From JBBDJG01 sp040880005 (GTDB lineage Bacteria > Actinomycetota > Thermoleophilia > Solirubrobacterales > JBBDJG01), in the NCBI GenBank assembly GCA_040880005.1, contig JBBDJG010000010.1, positions 88,312 to 152,311 on the forward strand: a stretch of 64,000 nucleotides of DNA. The letters are read 5' to 3'. Made by a program: the position numbers and the translations under genes. Positions within the stretch are counted from its first letter, which is position 1, and each line of letters opens with the position of its first letter. Below, piece after piece: positions 8,424 to 17,702 of this stretch. The notes beneath the pieces were generated by a model. It worked only from the letters and a program-made list of their open reading frames with translations, had not been told where the DNA came from and did not search any database.

Positions 8424-9653
8424 ATGTCGATTTCTCGCCTCCAGTCTTGGCCGGGCTCTTGGCGCCGCCGTTCGCGGCGGGCGGCCTCGCTTGCGTTGCT
8501 CGCGTCGTTTGCGGCGCTGGCATGGGGCGCGGTGCCGGCACAGGCCGTAACGCAGACTTTCGTTATCACCGGAGGCGAACAGACCTTCGTCGTCCCGGCG
8601 GGCGTCACATCCCTGAACGTCGTCGCGATCGGTGGCTACGGCGGGAACGGTGCCGGCAGCGGCTCGTACATAGGGGGTCTCGGAGGCGCGAGCGCGAAGG
8701 TGTCCGGCAGCCTGCCCGTGTCCCCGGGCCAGACGCTCTACGTCGAGGTGGGTGACGACGGCGCGAGCGGCGCCGGCGGCGCGGGTGGCTTCAACGGCGG
8801 CGGGCAGGGCGGCGGCGGCGGCGGCGGCGCGTCGGACGTGCGCACCGTGCCGCTCGCCGCGGGGCTCGGTCTCGACACTCGGCTGATCGTTGCCGGCGCC
8901 GGCGGCGGTGGCGGGGACTCGGCCGGCTCCCAAGACGGTGGCGACGGTGGCGACGCGGAAAGCGATGGGTTCAGCGGCGCTTGGCCTGGTGGCGGCGCGG
9001 GCACGCAGGTCGGCGGCGGTTTGGGCGGCGATGGCTACCAGGGTGCAAACGGCCAGGACGGCCAGCTGGGCCAGGGCGGCGCGGGCGGCAACCACGCCGG
9101 GCGCGGCGGAGGCGGCGCCGGCGGCTTCTACGGCGGCGGCGGAGGAGGCGCCAGCGGAAGCGTGAGCGCCGGCGGCGGCGGCGGCTCCTCCAAGGTGCCG
9201 GCCGGAGGCAGTGTCGGCCTCGCGGCCGTCAGCGAGCTGCCGAAGGTCGAGATCAGCTACGCGCTGCCATCTTCGCCCGCCCCCCAGGGCCAGGCCCAGC
9301 CGGTGGCCGACAACAGCTCACCGACGCTAGCCAGCTTCAGCAAGAGCTCCCGCCTCTCGCGCGGCGGGGCGATCTCGTTCCAGATCCAGACGAACGAGAA
9401 CGCGATCGCCACTGCAAGCGCTACGGTCAACGTGCCCGCCAGCGCCAAGATCTTGCGCTTCAAGAGCCGCAACCTGGTGCTGAGCGGCAACGTCAAGACC
9501 AAGGTCACGCTCAAGCTCTCGAGAAGGAACGCCGCCAAGGTTCGCAGGGCGCTGAGGAGGAAGCGGCGGCTCGCGGTCAAGGTCAACGTCGCGCTCAAGG
9601 ACACGGCCGGCAACGCCGGCGCCGTCAGGCTGAACCTGGCGCTCACGCGATAG
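8424..9653 (+). CDS. Secreted glycine-rich surface protein
   Basis: 409 residues. The signal peptide ends near VPAQAVTQ. Residues about 45-105 form a beta segment (TFVVPAGVTSLNVVAIGGYG) typical of glycine-rich adhesin-like proteins. Residues 105-270 are dominated by Gly-rich blocks. The last 110 residues form a basic domain (LVLSGNVKTKVTLKLSRR, VRRALRRKRRLAVKV, then DTAGNAGAVRLNLALTR), the clearest copy of the C-terminal domain shared by several secreted proteins here. ATG 8424 is used because it precedes the signal peptide directly; ATG 8406 is an alternative. Confidence 0.75.
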   Translation: MSISRLQSWPGSWRRRSRRAASLALLASFAALAWGAVPAQAVTQTFVITGGEQTFVVPAGVTSLNVVAIGGYGGNGAGSGSYIGGLGGASAKVSGSLPVSPGQTLYVEVGDDGASGAGGAGGFNGGGQGGGGGGGASDVRTVPLAAGLGLDTRLIVAGAGGGGGDSAGSQDGGDGGDAESDGFSGAWPGGGAGTQVGGGLGGDGYQGANGQDGQLGQGGAGGNHAGRGGGGAGGFYGGGGGGASGSVSAGGGGGSSKVPAGGSVGLAAVSELPKVEISYALPSSPAPQGQAQPVADNSSPTLASFSKSSRLSRGGAISFQIQTNENAIATASATVNVPASAKILRFKSRNLVLSGNVKTKVTLKLSRRNAAKVRRALRRKRRLAVKVNVALKDTAGNAGAVRLNLALTR

Positions 9654-9741
9654 CGTCGCCGGTCATCACGCGGCGGCTTGCCATCTGTGGAGGGTGGGTG
9701 TCATCGGCGCGCTTTGGCGCGAGTCTGTGTCACGCCGACGT

Positions 9742-9780
9742 GTTCGACATTGACTGCGCATTGCGAAGAGAATGTCGAAC
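9742..9780. terminator. Inverted repeat between convergent genes, possible bidirectional terminator
   Basis: Perfect 10-base arms GTTCGACATT (9742-9751) and AATGTCGAAC (9771-9780) with a 19-base loop. They sit about 90 bases after the glycine-rich gene and about 95 bases after the end of the convergent MMPL gene. No U-tract is present, so termination is an inference from position. Confidence 0.4.
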
Positions 9781-9875
9781 GCCCGAGTGCGCGATCGTAG
9801 ATCTGGGGCGGCTTTCGTGTACAGCCGCTTCTGCCGATCTCTCGCCGACGGCCGAAGCCGCATCAGGCCTCTACG

Positions 9876-12029
9876 CTAGGGCCGTCCCTCCGCCGAGCCG
9901 ACGGCGACACGCTCGACGTCCAGCCGCGGCAGGATCTGCTCCAACCAGTTCGGGATCCACCAATTGTTCTTGCCGAGCAGCTGCATCACTGCGGGGACGA
10001 GCACCATCCGCACGACCGTTGCGTCGAGGAAGATCGCCGCGGCGAGGCCGATTCCGAACAGCTTCAGGAACACGTCCGGCGCCGCAAGGAAGGCAAGAAA
10101 GACGACGACCATGATCGCGGCCGCCGCGGTGATCACGCGGGCGGTCTTCGCCAGGCCGTCGGCAACCGCGCGGCGCGTATCGCCGTCCTTGAGGTACTCC
10201 TCGCGGATCCGCGAGATCAGGAAGACCTCGTAGTCCATCGACAGCCCGAAGAGAATCGCGAACATCATCACCGGCATGAACGGGGCCATCGGGACCTCGT
10301 GGTCGATCCCGATCAACCCGCTGATCGCGCCGCCTTTGGAGAACAGAGTCATGACGCCGTAGGCGGCCGAGACCGAGAGCAGATTCATGACCCCTGCCTT
10401 CAGCGAGATCAGTGGCGAGTGGAACGCGATCAGCAGCAGCAGGAAGGAGAGGCCGACGACTGCGCTTATGAACAGTGGCATGCGGCTCTTTATGTATTCG
10501 CTCTGATCCTCGAGTGCCGCGGTCACCCCGCCGGTGTACACGGCCACCCCGGAATTGCCCACCACCTCGGGGACGATCGTGTCGCGCAGCCGATTGACCA
10601 ACTCCTCGGTCTCCTTGTCCTGCGGAGAGCCAGCCGGGATCACGTTGATGATCGCCGCGCTGCGTGCCTGGTTGATCAGGGGAGGGGCGACGGAAGCGAC
10701 TCCCTCCTCGCGGCGAACCCGCGTCACCAAGGTGTCGATTGTGCTCTTCGCGGCCGGGCCGGGCAGCTCGGCGGCGATTACGAGCGGGCCGTTGACGCCC
10801 GGTCCGAACCCCTCCGTGATCAGGTCGTAGGACTGGCGCGTCATCGTGTCGGGCGGGTCGTTGCCGGAATCGGGGAAGCCGAGGCGCATGGAGAGGGCGG
10901 GCGCCGAGAGCGCGAGCAGCACCGCCGTGGCGGCGATCGCCGCGGTCCAGGGTCGGCGCTGGACCGCGTGGCTCCAGCGCGCGGCCGGCGACTCGCGACC
11001 TTCCTCCACGTTCTTTTGCTTGCGCCCGATCAATGGGATTCGCAGGCGATCGACGTTCGGCCCAAGATACGAGAGCAGCGCCGGCAGCAGCGTGACGGCG
11101 GCGAACATCACGACAAACACGGCGAACGACGCCGAAATCGCCACGCCGTACATGTAGGGGAGACCGGTCAGGCAGAGCCCGAGCACCGCGATCACGACGG
11201 TGAAGCCGGCGATGATCACGCTGCGCCCCGCGGTCGTGACCGCTTCGACCACGGCGTCGTGACGGTCCTTGCCGGCGTTCAGCGCCGACCGGAAACGGGT
11301 CAGCACAAGCAGCGAGTAGTCGATCCCGACTCCGATCCCGATCAGGCCCGAGACCGCAGTGGTCCAGTCGGGGACGTCGACGACGTTCGTGAGCAGCGCA
11401 ATCAACCCTCCGGAGGTGATGCCGAGGCCGATCAGCGCGATCGAGAGCGGCAGGCCGGCGGCGACCACGGAGCCGAACGCGATCAGCAGCACGATTGCGG
11501 CGCCGAGGAAGCCGATCCCCTCCGGGCTCGTCGTCTCCTGAGCTGCGTAGATCGGGTCCCCGCCGAGCTTGATTACGAGCCCGTCGCCGCTGTTGCGCTC
11601 GGCGGCTGCGATCAACTGCTCGCCCTCACTCTTGGACACCTCCCATCCGTTGACGGTCAGGGGAAGCGTGGTGGTAGCGATCGTGCCGTTCTTGGAGACG
11701 CGGATCGCCGTGCGCTCGTCGATGTTGTTGACCTTCTCTGCCTCGGCGAAGAAGGCGTTCATGCGCTTGCGGGCGGCGGGGCTGGTGGCGCCGTCGGGGT
11801 CCTTCCAGGCGACGTATATGTCCTGACCGGTGTAGCCGCCGAACTCTCGCTCCGTGAGGTTGCTGGCCGCCTTCGAATCCGATCCGGGCGTGTGGTAGTC
11901 GGCCCCGTACTCGCCTCCCATCGAGGAGCCCAGCGCGATGATCCCGATCGCGGCCGCGATCCAGGCCAGCACCACGCGGCCGCGCCGGCGGTAGGCGATG
12001 TCGGCGAGGCGGGTGAGAAGACGCGTCAT
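9876..12029 (-). CDS. MMPL-family RND transporter
   Basis: 717 residues, the usual size for actinobacterial MMPL exporters. TM1 (VVLAWIAAAIGIIALGSS) precedes a first periplasmic loop (about 35-170). A six-helix block contains GIGVGIDYSLLVLTRFRS, then a second loop and second block with FGLSMDYEVFLISRIREEY. The buried Asp-Tyr pairs in these two helices are the proton-relay residues of MmpL proteins. It is likely to export lipids or drugs by proton antiport; no substrate partner lies next to it. The start ATG is 72 bases downstream of the DNA-glycosylase-like gene on the same strand. Confidence 0.9.
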   Translation of the reverse strand: MTRLLTRLADIAYRRRGRVVLAWIAAAIGIIALGSSMGGEYGADYHTPGSDSKAASNLTEREFGGYTGQDIYVAWKDPDGATSPAARKRMNAFFAEAEKVNNIDERTAIRVSKNGTIATTTLPLTVNGWEVSKSEGEQLIAAAERNSGDGLVIKLGGDPIYAAQETTSPEGIGFLGAAIVLLIAFGSVVAAGLPLSIALIGLGITSGGLIALLTNVVDVPDWTTAVSGLIGIGVGIDYSLLVLTRFRSALNAGKDRHDAVVEAVTTAGRSVIIAGFTVVIAVLGLCLTGLPYMYGVAISASFAVFVVMFAAVTLLPALLSYLGPNVDRLRIPLIGRKQKNVEEGRESPAARWSHAVQRRPWTAAIAATAVLLALSAPALSMRLGFPDSGNDPPDTMTRQSYDLITEGFGPGVNGPLVIAAELPGPAAKSTIDTLVTRVRREEGVASVAPPLINQARSAAIINVIPAGSPQDKETEELVNRLRDTIVPEVVGNSGVAVYTGGVTAALEDQSEYIKSRMPLFISAVVGLSFLLLLIAFHSPLISLKAGVMNLLSVSAAYGVMTLFSKGGAISGLIGIDHEVPMAPFMPVMMFAILFGLSMDYEVFLISRIREEYLKDGDTRRAVADGLAKTARVITAAAAIMVVVFLAFLAAPDVFLKLFGIGLAAAIFLDATVVRMVLVPAVMQLLGKNNWWIPNWLEQILPRLDVERVAVGSAEGRP

Positions 12030-12101
12030 TCGATGCCCCCGCCGGTGTCGACAACCCTGGTCATCGGTCGCTAATCGTATCGACGAGAAGCGGAAGGTGA
12101 T

Positions 12102-12707
12102 CTAGTAGGGCGGCAAATCCTCGTACCACTCGCCGAGCACACGGAAGGCTCGCCAGAACGCCCGCTTCGACTCCTCTTGGTCGAGCGCGTCGTCGATGTC
12201 GGGCACGTAGAGCGCGTCGATCGTCGGCGTCAGCTTCTGTAGCTCGCCGATCGAGGGGTCCAGCTCGCGGGCAAGCGGCAACCCCGTCTCGTTCAGCGTC
12301 CTGAGGGCCGCCGGTCCCATCACCACGATGATCCGCGGCTCCACGATCGCAACCTCCTCGATCAGCCGCCCGACACATTCCTCGGCAGCCTGGTCCGAGT
12401 CGGCCACGGGACATTTGATGCAGAGCGTCCCGTACACACTCAGCGGGTCGATGTCGAGCCGCTTGAAGCTCTTCATCAGTGCCGAGCCGCTGCGACCGTA
12501 GAAGGCGACACCCTCCTCGACCTCGGACGTCGCAGGCGCGTACTTGAGCAGCATGATGTCCGCCTGGGGATGCCCGGAGCCGAGCACCGGCATCAGGCTG
12601 CCACGCGGGCAGTGCTCGCACTCCTGAAGCTCGTGGGTGAGGCGGTTCAGCTCGCGGATCGCGCGCTCGAGATACTTCTCCCTGATCTCGTCGTCGGTCG
12701 CGGGCAT
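12102..12707 (-). CDS. Uracil-DNA glycosylase superfamily protein (divergent)
   Basis: 201 residues. The core reads CEHCPRGSLMPVLGSGHPQ, then ADIMLLKYAP, then GVAFYGRSGSALMKS and TLCIKCPVAD, the order of motifs in the Fe-S uracil-DNA glycosylase superfamily, with cysteines placed to bind a 4Fe-4S cluster. It departs from family 4: the GE-PG loop is replaced by KYAPATSEVEEG and no closing His-Pro-Ser motif is seen, so catalysis is uncertain. The start at ATG 12707 is preceded by AGGGCG; a longer start at 12758 would read through the palindrome at 12723-12735. Confidence 0.7.
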   Translation of the reverse strand: MPATDDEIREKYLERAIRELNRLTHELQECEHCPRGSLMPVLGSGHPQADIMLLKYAPATSEVEEGVAFYGRSGSALMKSFKRLDIDPLSVYGTLCIKCPVADSDQAAEECVGRLIEEVAIVEPRIIVVMGPAALRTLNETGLPLARELDPSIGELQKLTPTIDALYVPDIDDALDQEESKRAFWRAFRVLGEWYEDLPPY

Positions 12708-12722
12708 ACGGCGCCCTGATTT

Positions 12723-12735
12723 AGACGGCCCGTCT
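12723..12735. promoter_or_regulatory. Short palindrome upstream of the glycosylase-like gene
   Basis: AGACGGcCCGTCT is a perfect 13-base palindrome 15 bases upstream of ATG 12707. It could be an operator. If translation starts at 12758 it would instead be coding. Position is the only support. Confidence 0.3.
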
Positions 12736-12804
12736 GCTTGTCCTTGTGCCTGCATCAAACGTTGTAACGGCGACGGTCCGAGGCTTCCCTTTCTCCCCGA
12801 CCCG

Positions 12805-14688
12805 TCAGGCCGACCGTCTGGTACGCGCGTTGCGAGTCGCCCTCGGCCGCGCCTTGGTTTGCAGGAACTTGAGCGACTGAAGATAGATCAGGCTCTTGCG
12901 CTTGTGCAGAAGATCCGCGTCCCGCAGGCTCTCGAGAAACTCCTGCGGCCCGTCGAAGTCGCGCATGCGAATCTTCACCGTGCCCAGCCCTTGCGGCACG
13001 TGGCTGTCGGACCCGGCGCCGGCGACGATCCGATACTTGGCCGCGAATCGTCGCGCCTCCTCGTTGAACGCGGGCACAGCCACACGAGCGTTGAAGACTT
13101 CGATCGCGTCGATGTGCTCGACAATCTTCAGCAGATGCTCGTAGTCCGGCACCGAGTGAAGACGGTCGAACGGGTGTGGAACGTAGGCGAGCCCACCCTG
13201 ATCGTGAATCGCGTCCACGGTCTCGCGCAGCGTCATCCCGCGTGGAATCTTCTCTTCGATGAACAGGCCGATCACCTCGCCCTCGTGCGCGGTCTTCACC
13301 TCTTCGGAAACGATCACCTTGATTCCATTCGCGCGCTCGCGCGCCGCAAGCGCACCAGAGATCTCGTTGTGGTCGGTCACCGCGATCGCTCCCAGCCCGC
13401 GACTCTTCGCCGTCTCCAGCAAGACATCGACCGGGGTCGCGCAGTCGGGAGAGTGGTCGGTGTGCATGTGCAGGTCGCAGTGGATGAAGTCGCGCTTGGC
13501 GAGCAGTTTGCGAATCTCCGGCCTTCCGCTCGTGTCGTGGCGACGGGCTAGCACTCCGCGGTACGTGGACTCGACCTGGTCGGCAACCCGCTGCCAGCCG
13601 ATCTCGTCCCGGCGTGCCAGACAGCTCTCGGCAATCCTCGTGCGGAGCTTCGAGTCGGCGATCAAGCGATCGACTTGCGCCGCCAGCACATCCGCGTCCT
13701 GCGGCTCGAACAGCAGACCGCCGCCTTCGGGGCCGAGCATCTCCTCGTAGACCGGAATGCGCGAGACGACCGGGGCGGCTCCCGCCGCGATCGCTTTCAG
13801 CACGGTCTGACTCGACGGCGCAAGGCCCCCCGATGCGGCGCAGAAGATGTCGGCGCGCCCGACCAGCTCCGCCAGCGAGTTGCGGCGCGCGCTGACGTAG
13901 CGCACACGATCGCGCAGCGCTCGCCCAAGACGAGGCAGAGTCTCCAGCGGTCGCTCGCTCCAAACCGTCGCCCGCCACGGACGCTCGGGGTCCAGCCGGC
14001 GACAAGCACGCAGGAACATGCGCAAAGCCGAGCGCTCCTCCACGTCGGCATAGGCGATCTCGATCCCGTCACCGCCCCTGGAGTCGAGCGGGCGAAACAA
14101 ATCGAGGTCCACCCCTGGATGAACCAGCTCGTACTCGCCGGGGAAGAATCCCGCCACGAGCGAACGGGTCACGTCAAAGGTCGCGATACGTGCGTCCAGG
14201 CGCCCGAAGAACAGCTCGATGAAACGTCGTGCCACCTGGGTTGACAGCACGCGCTCGGTCGGCGAGTGGAACGTGCCGACGTTCAGCGCGCGTGAGTGGC
14301 GCAGCGCAGCGGCCGGCGCGCTGGGCGCAAACGGCTCGTGGACGTGCAGGATGTCCAGCGGCATGAAAGTCAGCAGCCGCTCGATCGTGCGCGTCACGTC
14401 GATCGGCACCGCCATCTTGCCGCCCCGTCGCTGTGATGCGACCGGCACGCTCTGGCCCATCGCCAGCACACGCACCTCGCCCGGCTTCAACAACGACTGC
14501 GGGTCGTCCTCCGCGGCTCGGATCGCGCGTCGCGACTCGTGCACGAGCGTCCGCGACCCACTGGGGGTCAGCACGACCACGCGATGGCCCCGAGCGACGA
14601 GCTGGCTGGAGAGGTTCTCGACGTGCTCGTTCAGCTCGCGTCCCGATTCCCACGGGAACGGCGTCACCTGGGCGATCGCGAGACTCAT
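12805..14688 (-). CDS. PimA-like glycosyltransferase fused to PHP phosphoesterase
   Basis: 627 residues in two enzymes. Residues 1 to about 385 are a GT-B glycosyltransferase of the GT4 type: IAQVTPFPWESGRELNEHVE, then ILHVHEPFAPSAPAA and VGTFHSP, close in style to mycobacterial PimA (HEP.APS, ATFH). Residues about 400-600 are a PHP domain with all metal motifs: DLHMHTDHSPD (about 404), VTDHNEISG (about 434), PHPFDR (about 500), GSDSHVP (about 556). It lies downstream of the inositol-3-phosphate synthase gene and behind phosphatidyltransferase and PAP2 genes, so a role in inositol-lipid or inositol-glycoside synthesis is inferred. The PHP part may remove a phosphate from substrate or product. 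Repeat copy B ends a few bases before the ATG. Confidence 0.85.
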   Translation of the reverse strand: MSLAIAQVTPFPWESGRELNEHVENLSSQLVARGHRVVVLTPSGSRTLVHESRRAIRAAEDDPQSLLKPGEVRVLAMGQSVPVASQRRGGKMAVPIDVTRTIERLLTFMPLDILHVHEPFAPSAPAAALRHSRALNVGTFHSPTERVLSTQVARRFIELFFGRLDARIATFDVTRSLVAGFFPGEYELVHPGVDLDLFRPLDSRGGDGIEIAYADVEERSALRMFLRACRRLDPERPWRATVWSERPLETLPRLGRALRDRVRYVSARRNSLAELVGRADIFCAASGGLAPSSQTVLKAIAAGAAPVVSRIPVYEEMLGPEGGGLLFEPQDADVLAAQVDRLIADSKLRTRIAESCLARRDEIGWQRVADQVESTYRGVLARRHDTSGRPEIRKLLAKRDFIHCDLHMHTDHSPDCATPVDVLLETAKSRGLGAIAVTDHNEISGALAARERANGIKVIVSEEVKTAHEGEVIGLFIEEKIPRGMTLRETVDAIHDQGGLAYVPHPFDRLHSVPDYEHLLKIVEHIDAIEVFNARVAVPAFNEEARRFAAKYRIVAGAGSDSHVPQGLGTVKIRMRDFDGPQEFLESLRDADLLHKRKSLIYLQSLKFLQTKARPRATRNARTRRSA

Positions 14689-14693
14689 GTTTT

Positions 14694-14758
14694 GGCGGTC
14701 GCCGTAGGCGGACGCTCCAGCATGAGGGGGGGTCGAGGGGGGCGTAGCCCCCCCGTTG
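14694..14758 (-). repeat. Intercistronic palindromic repeat, copy B
   Basis: On the minus strand it reads GGGGGGGCTACGCCCCCC, a C-run, CATGCTGGAGCGTCCGCC, then TACGGCGACCGCC, ending just before the ATG of the GT-PHP gene. It lies between co-directional genes (inositol-phosphate synthase, then GT-PHP). Its far end abuts the N gap. Confidence 0.85.
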
Positions 14759-14811
<53 letters not shown>

Positions 14812-14852
14812 TTGTCTTCGGCGGCCACGACAAGCGGACGCTACACCGTTGC

Positions 14853-16079
14853 TCAGGTCCTCGCGCTGGGCTTCTTCTTGCTCTTCGGCTTCGATCGCGA
14901 GCCGCCCTTTGCTCGCTTGGCTGCCGCGGCCATGCCCTTGCCGGCGTAGGTCGCGATGAACTCCTCGGTGCGCTCGCGTGCAACCGGGTCGGGCACCTGC
15001 TTCGGTGGCGACTTCATCAGGTACGAGCTCGGCTCGGTCAGGGCGCCGGCGAGCCCGTTGTTGAGCGCCAGCTTGCAGGCGCGCACAGCGTCGATAACGA
15101 TCCCGGCAGAGTTGGGCGAGTCCCAGACCTCGAGCTTCAGCTCCATGTTGAGCGGCGCGCCGCCGAACGACTCACCCTCGATGCGAATGTGCGCCCACTT
15201 GCGATCGCTCAACCACGGCACGTAGTCCGACGGGCCAACGTGGACGTCGTCGGGGTCGAACTTCTTGTCGAGGATCGATGTGACGGCGTTGGTCTTCGAG
15301 ATCTTCTTCGACTCGAGTCGCTCGCGTTCGAGCATGTTGTAGAAGTCCATGTTGCCGCCGACGTTGAGCTGGCTCATGCGCATGATCTCGACGCCGCGCT
15401 CTTGGAACAGGCGTGCCAGCATGCGATGGGCGATCGTTGCGCCCACCTGCGACTTGATGTCGTCGCCGATGATCGGCAAGCCCGCGTCCTCGAAGCGCTT
15501 CTGCCAGTAGCGCTCGCGAGCGATGAACACCGGGATGCAGTTGACGAACGCACAGCCCGCGGCGAGCGCCTGCTCGACGTACCACTTGGTCGCATCCTCG
15601 GAGCCGACCGGCAGGTACGAAACGAGAACGTCAGCCTGTGTCTTCTTGAGGATCCCGACTATGTCGGCGGTCTCACCGGGGGCCTTCTTGATCTTCTCGT
15701 TCAGGTACTTGCCGAGGCCGTCGTGTGTCATGCCGCGCTCGACCTTGACGCCCATCTCCGGCACGTCGCAGAACTTCATCGTGTTGTTCTGCCCGGCCCA
15801 GATCGCCTGCGAGAGGTCCTTGCCGACCTTGTCGGCATCGATGTCGAAGGCGGCCACGAACTTCACGTCGCGCACGTGGTAGCCGCCGAGATCGACGTGC
15901 ATCAGCCCGGGAATGGAATCGCGCGGATTCGCGTCCTTGTAGAACTCGACCCCCTGGATGAACGACGAGGCGCAGTTGCCAACTCCGATGACCGCGACGC
16001 GGACCTCGTCCGCTCCGCGCAGCCCGTCCCTCGCCGCACCGTTGGCGGACTCGCTCTTCGACCCGTTCTTTGCGCTCAT
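14853..16079 (-). CDS. ino1: Inositol-3-phosphate synthase
   Basis: 408 residues. It converts glucose 6-phosphate to inositol 3-phosphate with bound NAD. The Rossmann loop VAVIGVGNCASSFIQG (about 30) is followed by VDLGGYHVRDVKFVAAFDID and the catalytic region GDDIKSQVGATIAHRML plus LNVGGNMDFYNM, all matching the short actinobacterial type. The C-terminus has a Lys/Ser/Arg-rich tail not needed for the fold. ATG 16079 is chosen because AGGAGG lies ten bases upstream; TTG 16088 would sit on top of that site. It is downstream of the phosphatidyltransferase gene and upstream of GT-PHP, so it probably feeds both. Confidence 0.93.
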   Translation of the reverse strand: MSAKNGSKSESANGAARDGLRGADEVRVAVIGVGNCASSFIQGVEFYKDANPRDSIPGLMHVDLGGYHVRDVKFVAAFDIDADKVGKDLSQAIWAGQNNTMKFCDVPEMGVKVERGMTHDGLGKYLNEKIKKAPGETADIVGILKKTQADVLVSYLPVGSEDATKWYVEQALAAGCAFVNCIPVFIARERYWQKRFEDAGLPIIGDDIKSQVGATIAHRMLARLFQERGVEIMRMSQLNVGGNMDFYNMLERERLESKKISKTNAVTSILDKKFDPDDVHVGPSDYVPWLSDRKWAHIRIEGESFGGAPLNMELKLEVWDSPNSAGIVIDAVRACKLALNNGLAGALTEPSSYLMKSPPKQVPDPVARERTEEFIATYAGKGMAAAAKRAKGGSRSKPKSKKKPSART

Positions 16080-16101
16080 ATCGGTCAAGCCTCCTGTGGA
16101 G

Positions 16102-16806
16102 TTACCCGGCCGGGGCGTCCCGGTTACGCGCGGCCTCTTTGTTTTCCCTGCGCACCATCTCGGCCCGCACGTGCCAGATTCGCTGGCCCACCGTGAAGGC
16201 CGTCAGCACCGCCATCACATATATGGCCGGCGCCAATAGCTCGAAGTCGCCTATCCGTGCGCCCTTCGCGAACACCAAGCCGGCCGAGAGAATCACGACA
16301 CGGACGGCCCGGGTGGCCAATCCTACCTTGCACTCGATGCCGAGGGCCTCCGCGCGCGCCCTGGTGTAACTGACCATCAGCGAACCCAGCACCGCGACCA
16401 CGGTCGCCGCCGCCGCCAGTTCGTCTCCCTGCGAGGCAAAGTACGCAGCCACGGCCGTCAGCACGATTCCCTCCTCGATGCGGTCGAGCGTCGAGTCGAG
16501 AAATGCCCCAAACGGCGTCCCCTTGCCCGACATCCGGGAGTAACGGCCGTCGAACACGTCCATCAAGCTTCCGGCGATGAACGCGAGCCCCGCGAGGAAG
16601 AACAGCCGCTGGGTGATCAGCACCGCGGCCGCGAGGTTGAGGACGAAACCTGTCATCGAGATCGCGTTGGGCGTCAGGCGCGACTCGATCAGCCGATCGC
16701 GCATGTTCTCGCGCAGCTCGGCCGCCGAGCCGGGGCCGTTCTCACGCCGCGCACCGCGCCGCGGTCGCGACTGGCGCGGCCGCTGCGACAATTCGCGATC
16801 CGGCAT
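16102..16806 (-). CDS. CDP-alcohol phosphatidyltransferase, probable phosphatidylinositol phosphate synthase
   Basis: 234 residues, about six membrane helices. The family signature is present at about 82-107: DVFDGRYSR, then GTPFGAFLDSTLDR, giving the metal-binding aspartates (DxxDG and GxxxDxxxD). FGAFLDSTLDRIEEG resembles actinobacterial PgsA1, which joins inositol 3-phosphate to CDP-diacylglycerol, and the next gene downstream makes inositol 3-phosphate. Specificity is inferred from this context. TGATG couples the PAP2 stop to this ATG by one base. The first 35 residues are basic and cytosolic. Confidence 0.82.
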   Translation of the reverse strand: MPDRELSQRPRQSRPRRGARRENGPGSAAELRENMRDRLIESRLTPNAISMTGFVLNLAAAVLITQRLFFLAGLAFIAGSLMDVFDGRYSRMSGKGTPFGAFLDSTLDRIEEGIVLTAVAAYFASQGDELAAAATVVAVLGSLMVSYTRARAEALGIECKVGLATRAVRVVILSAGLVFAKGARIGDFELLAPAIYVMAVLTAFTVGQRIWHVRAEMVRRENKEAARNRDAPAG

Positions 16807-17645
16807 CAGGCGGTCGCCTCGGCCGTCCTGGGACTCCAGGACCAAGCCTCCGGCCAGGCCCTCGACAGAGCCCGCGCGCCGAACGCCGCCAGGCCTGCAA
16901 CAAGCGCGCCCAGCATCGCATCGACGATCCAGTGATTGCCCGTCACGACCACGACGAACGTGATCAAGAGCGGGTAGCAGCACCAAAGCACTTTCGCCCA
17001 GCGGCGGCGCACGACCATCGCCGCCGGAATTCCGACCATCAACGAGAACGCCACGTGCATGCTGGGCACGGCAGCGTACGGGTTGAAGAACAGCGTCACC
17101 AGCCCGGAGTCGTGCTGGACGTCGACGTAGTAGGCGATCGTGTCGATGAACCCCAGCTCCGAGAAGAAGCGCGGCGGCGCCGTCGGGAAAAGCAGGTATC
17201 CGATCAGAGCGAGTCCCATTGAGAACATGAACATGTTGCGCACGAAGTAGAAGCGGTCGTTGTGTCGCAGGTAGAGCCATACGAGCACCGAAGTCGTGAC
17301 CACGAACTGCGAGTTGACGTAGATGAAATTCGTGACGTCGATCAGGAAGCGGTGGCCCATCGCCCACGCCTGCAGACCCTGTTCGAAGAACAACCCCGTA
17401 CTCTGCTCGATCGCGACAAGCGTGCGCGCGTGCTCGAAGGCAGCGGCGGGATCGTTTTCGGCCACGCCACGAACCGTTTCGTAGAGCAGGTCGGCGAACA
17501 CGAACAGCGAGAGCTGCATCAGCGCGTCGGCCGTCGTCTTGGGCAGCCAGCTCGGTTCGCCGGCCTTGCCGGATCGGCGCTTGAGGACCTTGACAAGCGC
17601 CGTCAGGGTCACCAGGAACAGCAGGGGGACGATTAGACGGACCAC
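16806..17645 (-). CDS. PAP2-family phosphatase, inositol phosphorylceramide synthase-like
   Basis: 279 residues, multi-pass. PTAPPRF (about 152), YAAVPSMHVAFSLMVG (about 190) and GNHWIVDAMLG (about 233) are the three PAP2 catalytic motifs, with the two active-site histidines and the Asp. The PTAPPRF/PSMHVAFSL wording is that of the Aur1/IPC-synthase-like branch. It acts on a lipid or polyprenyl phosphate on the outer face of the membrane. It is coupled to the phosphatidyltransferase downstream, so dephosphorylation of phosphatidylinositol phosphate is one possible job. Start GTG at 17645. Confidence 0.85.
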   Translation of the reverse strand: MVRLIVPLLFLVTLTALVKVLKRRSGKAGEPSWLPKTTADALMQLSLFVFADLLYETVRGVAENDPAAAFEHARTLVAIEQSTGLFFEQGLQAWAMGHRFLIDVTNFIYVNSQFVVTTSVLVWLYLRHNDRFYFVRNMFMFSMGLALIGYLLFPTAPPRFFSELGFIDTIAYYVDVQHDSGLVTLFFNPYAAVPSMHVAFSLMVGIPAAMVVRRRWAKVLWCCYPLLITFVVVVTGNHWIVDAMLGALVAGLAAFGARALSRAWPEAWSWSPRTAEATA

Positions 17646-17702
17646 TTCACGATCCTAACCAACTCCGCGTCGTTGTTATCGCTTGCCGGAACCTGGAAAA
17701 GC

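Noticed and set aside
10299..12074. 591-residue open frame opposite the MMPL transporter
   Set aside because: Low-complexity Arg/Asp/Gln-rich product, exact antisense of a clear MMPL gene; a high-GC shadow frame.
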